Assembly: GCA_963575745.1 (NCBI GenBank)
Contig: CAUYUJ010002058.1
Span: 390,802-454,801, forward strand
DNA from: Prorocentrum cordatum
Lineage: Eukaryota > Sar > Dinophyceae > Prorocentrales > Prorocentraceae
Direction: 5' to 3'
DNA: 64,000 nucleotides
Shown in pieces: positions 10,507 through 20,600 of the stretch. The notes below the pieces were generated by a model. It was not told the origin of the DNA and made no database searches. It saw only the letters and a list, made by a program, of their open reading frames with translations. Numbering within the stretch: position 1 is the stretch's first letter; the number at the start of each line of letters is the position of its first letter. The translations under genes and the position numbers were made by a program.

Positions 10507-11512
10507 GTGGAGCGGCATCGGCAGACTGGCCTCTGTTTGCAAAGTTGAGGCTCACAGGGGCCTAGGAACCGCCACCTCGGATCATGAGGAATGGCTGATT
10601 AAAGGTAATGCTCTCGCAGATAAGTGGGCCAAAAGAGGAGCCCGCCTCTGGAACTTTTCTCAGGATCACCTAGACTTTGTCTTTGGGTGCGAAAGGATAG
10701 CCTCGGACATTGTTAAGTGGCAGAGCAGATGCCAAGAAGTTGTTGGAGAGCTGGAGCAGCCAGACTCACAGGATCTTGTAGGTACTGCGGACATAGTTTT
10801 GGATGCTGATATACCCCCTGGTCTAATTCAGGCCTGTTTGGATGAAGGTGTGGCGCCTTTCGGGGATCGGTCCTTGGCTGTGGGGGTCGAGCTTCCTCAC
10901 CCTGTGACAGCGTCTGCCGAACCAGGCGAGGTAGATGATTCCTTTGTCTCTGCATCTGGTGTCCCCTGGGCTGTCAGGGGCCACTCGCTGGTGCAAGCTT
11001 CTGTCGCCGACCTAGGCCAGGACTTAACGGACCTCTTGTTCTGCAGAGTTTGTGGGGCCTCTGCGCACACGTCGGCGCGAGGTCTCAGAGAGGCGTGCAA
11101 GGGCTCCAAGCATCCTGGCCTCAAGACCCAGCGGTCTAAGCTGAAGCGGGCGTTGTTCCCAGGGCACGCTCATGGCAAAGCCAGGGTGGGCCCTGCCTTT
11201 GGTCCGACCCTTGCGATGGAAGCTGTTTGGGGTCCTCTGCTGGACGCTGGTGGGGGCTCTGCTGCTGCGGTTGCTGCGGGGAGCCCTGACAGCGAGTCTG
11301 TACAGGGTCAGGTTTCGGCTGGCAGACACATGGGCCCTGATTCCAAAGAACCTGGTGCAGGGGGGAGTTCTCGCCTCCTTCGCTTTCGGGGCCTAAAGGC
11401 CGACTCAGTCGCCAAGTTGCATGGTTTCGCCTCGCCTGATGATCTTGCGCAGCGGGAGAGGTCCTGCCAGAGGTCTCAGAAGGAGGCACCCGAACTTATC
11501 GACAGCGATTAA
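10507..11512 (+). pseudogene. 5'-truncated non-LTR retroelement ORF2 tail (RNase H end plus CxxC motif)
   Basis: The frame is open from the CTC tract to a TAA at 11,510-11,512, about 335 codons. The first about 50 residues look like the end of a retroelement RNase H domain: VCKVEAHRG with the conserved His, then KGNALADKWAKRGA with the GN..AD signature. Near residue 180 is CRVCGASAH followed by GLREACKG, a zinc-binding CxxC motif of the kind found at the C terminus of dinoflagellate LINE-like ORF2 proteins. Endonuclease, reverse transcriptase and most of RNase H are missing, so this is a dead 3' piece, consistent with 5' truncation during target-primed insertion or later replacement by the CTC repeat. 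No poly-A tail is obvious after the stop. The RNase H call rests on motif reading, not alignment. Confidence 0.6.
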
Positions 11513-11582
11513 ACTCTAATTGTGCCGTGTGGCGAGGGGCACCATGGCGTACCCGTATTGTCAGTACCCACAGTAGATACCT

Positions 11583-11746
11583 TACTCCTCCTCATCCTCC
11601 TCCTCCTCCTGCCCCTCCTCCTCCTCCTCCTCCACCTTCTCCTCCTCCTCCTCCTCCTCCTCCTTCTCCTCCTCCTCCTCCTCCTCCTCCTCCTCCTCCT
11701 ACTCCTCCTCGTCCTCGTCCTCGTCCTCGTCCTCCTCCTTCTCGGC
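11583..11746 (+). repeat. (CTC)n microsatellite with conserved 3' flank
   Basis: Followed at 11,745 by GGCTCGCCTACGGCCCC and GGGGAAACCGTGC. The same flank follows the much larger CTC tract ending near 30,340. Confidence 0.9.
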
Positions 11747-11794
11747 TCGCCTACGGCCCCAGGGGAAACCGTGCGGGGGGGGGGGTCGGGTTCG

Positions 11795-12515
11795 AGGTTC
11801 GAGGTTTCCGGACGTTTGCGTCAGTTCTTGGCTGTTTTGCAGCCTTGTGATGGTTTTTTTTGTTGGTTTGCCGATCGGCGCGGGCCCTCGCACCCCCCGT
11901 CTCCCCCCCCCTGGAGTGGATTTTGGCTGTTTGGGGCGCCTGTTTCGAGCAGGTGGAGCCTAACCCCCATAGGACGCCCGGTTCCACACAGTCGCATTAA
12001 GAAGAGGTCGGAGCCAGATCCCCCGCCCTCCCCCCCCTTCCGTCCAATGGCGAAACGCCGACAAAAAGACGCTCACTTTCGGGTTCGGGGCGTGGTTCGA
12101 GGTTTCCGGACGTTTGCGTCAGTTCTCGGCGGTTTCCAGCCTCGGGATTTCGGGTGAAGGGGGTCCAGCTGAAAGGGGGTGGTGCAATAAAATTCAGCAA
12201 GAGCTTGTGATCGTTTTCTGATTCATTGTTTTGCCGATCGGCGCGGGCCCTCGCACCCTCCCTCGCCCCCCCCCTCCCCTGGAGTAGATTTCGGCTGCTT
12301 GGGGCGCCTGTTTCGAGCAGGTGGAGCCTAACCCCCATAGGACGCACGGTTCCACACAGTCGCATTAAGAAGACGTCAGGAGCCAGACCCCCCCCCCCTC
12401 CCCGCCCCTTCCGCCCAATGCCGAAACGCCGAAACAAAAAACACGCTCACTTTCGGGTTCGAGGTTCGAGGTTTCCGGACGTTTGCGTCAGTTCTCGGCG
12501 GTTTTCCAGTCTCGG
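11795..12515 (+). repeat. Tandem array of family T units
   Basis: GGTTTCCGGACGTTTGCGTC occurs at about 11,807, 12,102 and 12,470, alternating with two family T copies (about 11,846-12,075 and 12,205-12,445). Each T copy runs from GCCGATCGGCGCGGGCCCTC to CGAAACGCCGA. Confidence 0.75.
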
Positions 12516-12612
12516 GATGCTTGCCAGCAGCTGCGCCTCGCCGAGGGCGTTCCGGGGGCGCCCAGATCTTTCCGAACGGCCGCTAGAGACCCGAGTTAAC
12601 ACCCCAAAACCT

Positions 12613-12800
12613 GATTCGGCGGCGAGGGAGGGGGGGAAGTTAAAAGGAAAAGGCCTTCTCAGAAGACGGCGAGACTTCTCATATGATTTCGCGCCTTCTA
12701 AGAAGTATTATGCGTCTCCGGGAGAGGATTAGAAATTTCTCAGAAGGCCGGGGAAATTTTCAAACCTTCTGAGAAGGCCTCACTCCCCCCCGAGACCGCC
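12613..12800. mobile_element. TIR family X, copy X2
   Basis: Family X is recognised by a flank like CGGCGGCGAGC and inverted ends built of GGCCTTCTCAGAAG. Here CGGCGGCGAGGG leads to AAGGCCTTCTCAGAAG, and the right part has CCTTCTGAGAAGGCC. Confidence 0.5.
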
Positions 12801-12983
12801 GCCAAGAATCAGGCAACCCGATGGGCGGCGGGTGTGGGTCACGGAATTCGTCGAGCACGCTGCAAAACCGGGGCCCGACCCCGCCCCCCCATCGATACAG
12901 GATAGCCGATGGTTGGCAGGGCAGGGTTCGGATGCTCCCACCTGATCACGCCACGCAGAGCTCTGCCTCGTCGGCCCTGTCTA

Positions 12984-13198
12984 GGCCTCCCAGACGGGGT
13001 GCGAGCAGATGGGGTCGGAGCATCGGGCCGCACCTCCAATGCATCGGCGATACGGCTCGGCGTGGAGCGCCCGGCCCTCCCCACGCCGACGGCGCCGACG
13101 CCCCGCCGACGTCGCCGACGCACTGCCGATGCACCGGCGATGCATCGACGAGGCGGCGCAGTGCTTTGATCCACCTGCTCCGACCCCATCCGGGAGGC
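12984..13198 (+). mobile_element. TIR family O, copy O1
   Basis: About 48-bp inverted ends, GGCCTCCCAGACGGGGTGC and CCCCATCCGGGAGGCC. The interior is rich in GCATCGCCGATGC-type palindromes. Second copy at 39,473, shortened copy near 33,371. Confidence 0.7.
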
Positions 13199-13216
13199 CT
13201 CCACCCTCGTCGCCCA

Positions 13217-13343
13217 GGAGGAGGAGGAGGAGGAGGAGGAGGAGGAGGAGGAGGAGGAGGAGGAGGAGGAGGAGGAGGAGGAGAGGAGGAGGAGGAGGAG
13301 GGAGGAGGAGGGGGAGGGGGAGGAGGAGGAGGAGGAGGAGCCC
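13217..13343 (+). repeat. (GAG)n microsatellite
   Basis: GAG triplets on the + strand with a few G-run interruptions. Confidence 0.95.
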
Positions 13344-13584
13344 TCGGCGGAGCCCTCGGCGCGCCTCGTGCCCGCGCGGGCGCGAGCGCCCCTCGCCGGC
13401 GGGCCCCTGCGGCAGCCGGAGCTGGCTCCGCGGCCTGCGGGCCCTGCCGGCGGACGGGCGCGCCGGCGCGCGCGGACGAGCGCGGGCGCGCGGCACCGGC
13501 AGCCGGCGAGCTCCGGGCCGCCGGCATGCGCCGCTCGCTGCGCGCCTGGCTGTGGTCGCCGGCCACGCGCAGAGGGCGGTGTTT

Positions 13585-13922
13585 CAGAGCCCCGAATCAT
13601 CAGGGGTAACTCGGGTCAGGGATAACTCGGGTTCGTTTTTCGGGAATCCGAACCCGAGTTACCCCGGACCCGAGTTACCCCGGATAACTCGGGCGTCCAG
13701 AGCCCCGAATCATCAGGGATAACTCGGGTCAGGGATAACTCGGGTTCGTTTTTCGGGAACCCAAACCCGAGTTACCCCGGACCCGAGTTACCCCGGATAT
13801 TTCGGGCGTCCAGAGCCCCGAATCATCAGGGATAACTCGGGTCAGGGATAACTCGGGTTCGTTTTTCGGGAACCCAAACCCGAGTTACCCCGGACCCGAG
13901 TTACCCCGGATAACTCGGGCGC
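13585..13922. repeat. Three tandem 113-bp hairpin units
   Basis: CAGAGCCCCGAATCATCAGG starts units at 13,585, 13,698 and 13,811. Each unit is itself an inverted repeat: GGATAACTCGGGTTCG pairs with the later CCCGAGTTACCCCGG arms around a short TTTTT loop. Confidence 0.9.
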
Positions 13923-14320
13923 CCAAGTGTTGGGGGAAGGGGGGGGGGCTGCTCGGAAGCACCCCTCCTCCTCTCGAGCAGGGGCGACGCGTCCCGGCGT
14001 GCTTATTATAGGCCTACCAGGCAATGTTCTAAGAACCTTTTTTTGTGGTTTCCACGACATGTTTTTAGAACATTTCTGGCTGGGACTGTCTTGTTTCGTC
14101 ACATCGGGTTCATGTTCTAAGGACATCGCTTGTGTTCTTAATTAGAACATGCTTGGGCTCTAAGAACACGTCGTGGGAGGCCTAAAGAACTGCCGGGACG
14201 GTCGGTCCCTGCTCCATTCTCGGGAGGCGCGGGCCTCCCCCACAGCTGCAGGGCTGGCGCCCTCTGAGAAGCGGCCTCCTCCTGAGGAGCCCTCCGCCCC
14301 CCCCCCTGTGCCCCCCGTGT

Positions 14321-14506
14321 TCGGCTAGACGTAAGAGTGACCTTTCGCCGGAGTGACCTTTGGTGCGGACCCAAATGAGTCCCCCGATCGCCGAACGCGC
14401 TGCGACATCAGCGGCCTGCGCGCTTGGGTTTGGCTCCCCCCGCGCCCCCCTAATGCCGCGCACCAAAGGTCACTCTTACCCGGGGTCACTCTTGCGTAAT
14501 AGCCGA
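14321..14506 (+). mobile_element. TIR family P, copy P1
   Basis: About 48-bp ends: TCGGCTAGACGTAAGAGTGA, with GTGACCTTTGGTGCGG inside, is inverted relative to CCGCGCACCAAAGGTCAC and TTGCGTAATAGCCGA. P2 at 24,683 is close. P3 at 37,392 is interrupted by microsatellites. Confidence 0.8.
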
Positions 14507-14589
14507 CTTGTGCGCGCGGCCGAGGTTGGCCGTGGGAGGGCCCGCGATCGCCGCGCGGCTCGGCAGGGCCCCGGCGCGGCCGGCGCCAG

Positions 14590-14676
14590 AGGCTCGCGGC
14601 CGCTCGCTGCTCTCCTCGCGGGCGCCGCCGAGCCCGGCGCGGATCCGCATGCGCAACTTCCAGGGGCTGCAGTACC
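14590..14676 (+). CDS. Candidate upstream exon of the aspartyl protease
   Basis: The frame reads RIRMRNFQGLQY just before a loss of coding character. The string resembles the propeptide-to-mature junction of pepsin-like enzymes (basic-hydrophobic stretch ending in QY, before the L.LGG strand that starts exon 1). Boundaries and the joining phase to exon 1 are not resolved. Confidence 0.35.
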
Positions 14677-17600
14677 AGCCTCGGCCACGCGCAGAGGGGG
14701 GTTACAGTAGACCCGTGTGTTAATGCAGTCGGGGCCCTGAACAGGGAGCCCTTTTCGTTGGAGAGGGGCTCGGCGTTCCTTGATTGTTCTGCAGTTTGCC
14801 TTCAGTTTTCCTGAGGTTTCCCATGGGGAATCGAAGTTCAACGTATGGGAGAAAGGGGCCCCGTTCCTTATTTGAGGTTCATTAGGTCAACGCCCCGACT
14901 GTAGGGGAACGAAAAATGACATAAAGATAAAAACTCTGTGGTCTGCGCGGATTTCTCGGATCGGCGCTGGGGCCCCCCGGCGGCGCCTCCAGGGCCCCCC
15001 CCTGGCGCGCTCCGCGCGCCAGGGACGGTGGCCAAGCGCGGATCCCAGAAAACCGCGCGGACCTCCGAGTGTGGAAGGCCATGTCAACACTTTGCGAGCG
15101 GGGCGCGGCCAGCGAAAGTGGTCAAGGGTGGGCCGAAGAGGCAGGATGTAAGGGTAATCTTAGAGCTTAGAGAGTTGTGCATCCTTACTACGCGGGTTCA
15201 CTGTAAGGGGAGGGGGGAAGACGTCTTAGAAGCACTCCTGCTTCTCAGAAGGCGCGGGCCTGACCTGTAGGTGTAGGGCCAGCGCCTTCTGAGACGCAGC
15301 ATCCTTCTAAGAAGCTTCCCCCTCCCTGTGCCCGCTCTTGCACGCCGCCAACACTCGAAGAAAAACAAGAAGCATAGGCAACGAGCTGTCGAGCTCCGCA
15401 AGAATTTCTTGGGTCTGCGCTGGACCCCCCTTTCCTGGCGCGCGGAGCGTGCCAGGGGCTGTGCCGGAGGCGCCGCCGAAAGGGTCCAGCGCAGGTGCAG
15501 GAAGTCCGCGCGGAGCTCCGAAAGTTCATGTGTATGCAGCTTGTTCTTCTTCTAACCATGCCACCCTGCTCCTGGGCGGCCAGCCTTTTGCCGCCATCTT
15601 TGACACTGGGTCCTTCTCGGCGGCGCGCACAAGGGGGTGGCGCTAGGGCCGCTAGGGGGGTGGCCTTCTGCGGTGGAGGGCTCTCTTAGAAGGCAGGAGC
15701 CTTCTCAGGTGGGTTCGGAGGCTTCCAGGAAGGCCTCGTAGAGGCAGGCTGGGCTTGCGAGAACCCCCCCGCCTTCTAGGAAGCCCTTTGCCTTCTTCGG
15801 ACGGGGCTACTAGGACGAGGATGGATCCGCTCCAGAGCTATCCGGAACGCTCTCAGAGCTTTCCGCAACGCTCGGAGAAGGCTGCGGCGCCCGAGACAGC
15901 CTCCAGAGCCGCTGAATCTCAGAGATTCTCAATGTATCCTCACCCGATGGTATCCTCGTCCTGCTTCATCTCACTTCCACTCCTCCTCCTCCTCCTCCTC
16001 CTCCTCCTCCTCCTCCTCCTCCTCCTCCTCCTCCTCCTCCTCCTCATACTCCTTCTTCAACTTACTTTCAAGCCTTACCGCAAGCGTAACATGTACCGGC
16101 GCGCGACGGGGGCAGGGGGGAGGAGGGAGCAGCGGAAGGCAGGAAGGGGGGAGGCAGGAAGGAGGGACGAGGAGTGTGGGGCCCAGGCATGCGATGCCTT
16201 GATGCGTCGGACCGAGGCATCAGATGATGCAGGTCGGCTCGGGGAGGGCACCCGAATGCTCTTCGTGCCTGTTGCGTGCTCCTGTGCATCCTGGGAGAGG
16301 CTGCCCTCGAGCCTTCTGCACTTCGCCCCGCGGCGGGCCCCTCGTGCTCTCGAGGGGTGCTCCCCTGTCCTGCATAGGGCCTGCTGTACGGGGCCCGCAG
16401 GAGCCCCTGCCCTCGCCCCACCGGCCCGGCTCCTCGCCCCGAGCCGCGCTGTGTCGACGGCCCCCGGGGGCCCGGCGAGTGCCCCAGGAGAGAGAGAGGC
16501 CGAGAAGGCGACGACCAGAAGTCCGCTCCGACTCTGCCCCCCCTCCTCCTCCTCCTCCTCCTCCTCCTCCTCCTCCTCCTCCTCCTCCTCCTCCTCCTCC
16601 TCCTCCTCCTCCTCCTCCTCCTCCTCCTCCTTCTCCTCGTCCTCCCCCCCTCCTCCTCCTCCTGCTCCTCCTCCTCCTCCTCCTCCTCCTCCTCCTCCTC
16701 CTCCTCCTCCGTCCCTCTCCTCCTCCTCCTCCTCCTCCTCCTCCTCCTCCTCCTCCTCCTCCTCCTCCTCCTCCTCCTCCTCCTCCTCCTCCTCCTCCTC
16801 CTCCTCTCCTCTCCTCCTCCTCCTCCTCCTCCTCCTCCTCCTCCTCCTCCTCCTCCTCCCTCCTCCTCCTCCTCCTCCTCCTCCTCCTCCCTCCTCCTCC
16901 TCCTCCTCCTCCTCCTCCTCCTCCTCCTCCTCCTCCTCCTCCTCCCCCTCCTCCTCCTGCCTTCTCAGAAGGCCACCCCGCTTGCGCCGCCCCCTCGTGA
17001 GCGCCGCTGGCCTTCGAGACGCTGGTGATGTCCTCCCAGTGCGAGCCCTGCGAGGCGCTGCCGGGAGTCGCGACCTACGACAGCGCATCGTCCAGCACGT
17101 TCGCCGACGGGGGGGGCGGTGCCCGGGTGCACGAGTACGGCAGCGGCCCAGTGCTCGCCCGCCAGGACTCGAGCAGGGGATCGACCACAGAATTGATGTG
17201 TCCCCCAGATTGATCTTGCCGGCGAATCTACGAAGAGTGCATCGAATCCTCGCACGTCTAAGAAGCATTCTACGCATTTTTCACAGATCCGACGACAATA
17301 TCAATTATGGGTAAATCAGTTCTGCAGTCCATCCCCTACTTGAAGGACGTGGAGACCGCGTGCATTGGCGGCGAGGGCGATGAGGTCAGCCTCTGCGCAC
17401 AGCGCGTGCCCTTCTGGCAGGTGCTCGACCATAACCTCAGCGTGTGGGAGGGCGACGTGACGGCCTTCTCGGCCATCGTGGGCCTGGGGCACCCACGCTC
17501 GCTCGAGGACGTGCAGGCGGCCGGTGCGTCGAGCGATTCGCTCCTGGAGCCCGAGGACGTAAAAATGACGTTGCCTCGAGCGATCCCCATCCCCAGGAAC

Positions 17601-20600
17601 GCCAGGCGGCATACCCTGAGATCCTGGCTTCTCAATCTTTGTGACCCTGGCGTGTTCGACCGGTGTCGGGCCCCGGCGCCCTCACCTGTCGAGCTGGCTC
17701 GAAAGATGGCTCATGGATTCATGGGGTGCGGGGCTCTGGCCGTGGTGTTTCACAGTACAGTGTTGCGTGTGTTCGTGTTCCGAAGCGTCGGGTCTTATGG
17801 GCCAGCAGCCTCTGGGGCCTGGCGGGCGCAGCATGCAGGCGACAGTTGCCGAAGGTGCGAGGCGGGATGCCCAGGGAGCGCCAGCACTGGGCGACCGCGT
17901 TGTGCAGGGTGTGCGAGGCTGGCCGGGAGTTGTTTGGTTCAAGTCGAGGGGGGTGATGGCTAGGGGGGGGGGATTTCATGGCGTTGGCCATGATTTTTTC
18001 TCAGATTTCATGGCGCCTCTTCCTGTTTCATTACATCCCTGGCCCCCCCCTTGGGCCGCGCACATGCCGCCGGCCATGATTTGCACCCCCCCCTCTTGGA
18101 CACCCCCCTCTTGGCCGCTCCCGATGCTCGCAAAGTGCCTGCTCGGAAACGTCCGAAAAGCACACGTCTGCTTCGATGTAATCTCTCGTAGATCCCCCGC
18201 GGGGGATCCAGGCCCTTGGCGAGTAGTGGCACGCGCTCGTCTATCTAAGAACCCCAACCTGTCGGGCTGTCGCGTGGGGAACTGCCTGAACACAACATTT
18301 CGGAGGTCCGCGCGGATTTCTTGGATCTGCGCTGGAGCCCCTAGCGGCGCCTCCGCCGCTGCCCCTGGTGCGCTCCGCGCGCTCGGAAGGGGAGCTCCGG
18401 CGCAGGGCCAAGAATTCCGTGCGCACCTCCGACCGGCTACAGAGGGCGCACCACATAAGGAATCGGTCTGGCAGCACCCTGCCCACGGAAATGTTCGATC
18501 CCCCGATGGCCGACAGCCCCAGGGACCCACACGCGCCCCGAGGCACCTCAGAATCCTCAAAGGTCGATGAGGACTGTGCCCCAAGATTCTTTCTGGCAAG
18601 ATCTCTTACCGTACTCCGAGTTTCGCAATAAGCGCCGGGGGGGCGTCACCACCGCCGACAGCCCCGCATCGACCCCCGCCGCGAGCAGCCACCGCGCGCC
18701 GAGGGCGCTCCGACCCCCGTCGCGGCGCGACGACGAGGCGAGGTCGACCCCCATCGGGGGGGTACCCCCCCACGGTTATGAAGAAACCCAGGGTATGCGC
18801 CTACTCTTAAGTCGGGCCTGTCCCTCTTCAGGGGGAATATCCAAAAATAGTTTAAAACAAATCATGTGTTTGCATGTATGTATGTTTCATATGTTTTTTT
18901 AGTTTATAGTTATATGGTTTATGTTTATACTATTTTGGGGAATGATGTTTACACTATTTGGGGGAATGATGTTTATACTATTTTGCATGTTTTTTGGTCC
19001 AAAATCCCACTGTAGGGGGACTCGCCCGACCTGAAGCCTGCTCCGCTGCTCAATGCCCTCACCTTTTTGTTTTCCCAGGAGCGGCTCGGCGTGGAGCGCT
19101 TCGGGGTGTGCCTGCAGCCGGGCCCCGGCGCGCCCGGGTGGCTGGACGTCTCCCCGCCGCTGGGGCCGCACTTCACGGAGGCGCCTCGCGCGTGTGCGGA
19201 GGCAGCAGCAGGAGGGGGATGGATTTCAAATCGGGCCTGTCCCTCTAAAGGAGGAATCTTCAAACATAGTTTTAAAACAAATAGTCTGGGGACGATTTTT
19301 GTTAGATGTTTTTTTTCTGCCGGGAGCAACGACACGCCAAATGCGCGCCAGCAGTGTCAGTTGCACACCAAATGCGTGCACAAGGCGGCCAGGACGCGCC
19401 ACATGCGCGCCGGGAGGACGGAGCAGAAGGGGGATGGGTTTCAAATCGGGCCTGTCCCTCTAAAGGAGGAAACATTCGAAAATAGTTTAAAAATGGTATG
19501 ATGACGATGTTGGGTAGCATTGATGGCATTTTTTTGGCGTCTTTCTGTACTTTTTGTTCTTGTTTGTCCACATCCCCCTGTAGGGGGACATGCCCGACCC
19601 AAGGATAGGTTCAGGGGGCCATGTTTTGGCCCCAAACTCAGGCGATCGCAAACGTGGATCAAGGGGGCGTGGATTAGCGACGGGTCCTGTTTCCATTGGA
19701 AACCGCCGATTGCCGACGCCGAGCGAGGTGGCACTTGCCGCATTTTGGGGAGGGCACCTCCCCCGATCCATGGATTTGGTGACCGCGCGCCAAATCCATG
19801 GATCGTTAATCCATGTTTGCGCGCCCCCGACATCAGCGGGGGGATAGGTTCAGGGGGCCATGCTTCGACCCCCAATCGGCCACTCATCGCCGATACGGGG
19901 CCAGACAGCCCAAGCCCAGCACGCCCAAGAACTTGCGGTATCGGGGGCCTGTCGCCCATCCATCAGCGGTTTATCGCTGCTGTCAGGTCGATGCTTTCCC
20001 CCCCTGAGCCAATCCCCCCCCAAGATGAATTCCCAGTTGTTCCAAAGATTGCCGCGGAGGCCCAGATGGCCTCCAGAGCACCCCACCCCATCACGAGGCC
20101 CAGGCAGCACACGAGCTCCAAAGTTCGAAAATGAAACTAAACATAAGTGTTCGGATATCCGCGAGGCTCTCTCGGATCTACGCCAGGCCTCTCCTTGCGG
20201 CGCTTCCAGCGCAGCCCCTGACGCGCACCGCGCTCCAGGGAGGAGGGGCACAGCGCAGGTCCAAGAAATCAGCGTGGGCCTTCGAAAGTTGTACGTCTAT
20301 GCACTCGTTCGTTCCTCTACATATTGCTTTCAGAGCACCTCTCACGAGGCCCAGAGGGGCCAGGGGCCTGAAAGTGGCGCGAGAAGCTGGGGAACCCCTT
20401 GGGCCAGGACAATGTCTCACCGGGAAACGCAAGACTCGGGTGTGTCGGAATTCGGGTGTGCCGCCGTTGTTGTTGACAGTCTTGGCGTGGTGTCTCACGG
20501 CCCATTTGTCGTGAGATGCTTTCAGCAGGAGTTCGCGCCACATTCAGACTGGGTCCCGCCGTGTGCCTGACGGCGCCAGCAGCCCAGCTCGAGCCCCTCG

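Noticed and set aside
13350-13570. GC-rich frame with a Met start (MRRSLRAWLW) as a signal-peptide exon of the protease
   Set aside because: No clear hydrophobic core or splice context. Overlapping frames are equally open.
13585-13922. CRISPR array
   Set aside because: Units abut with no spacers, and the genome is eukaryotic.
15755-17314. 519-codon open frame of Ser, Pro and Leu runs
   Set aside because: It is the translation of CTC repeats. The real exon 2 of the protease lies in part of it in another frame.
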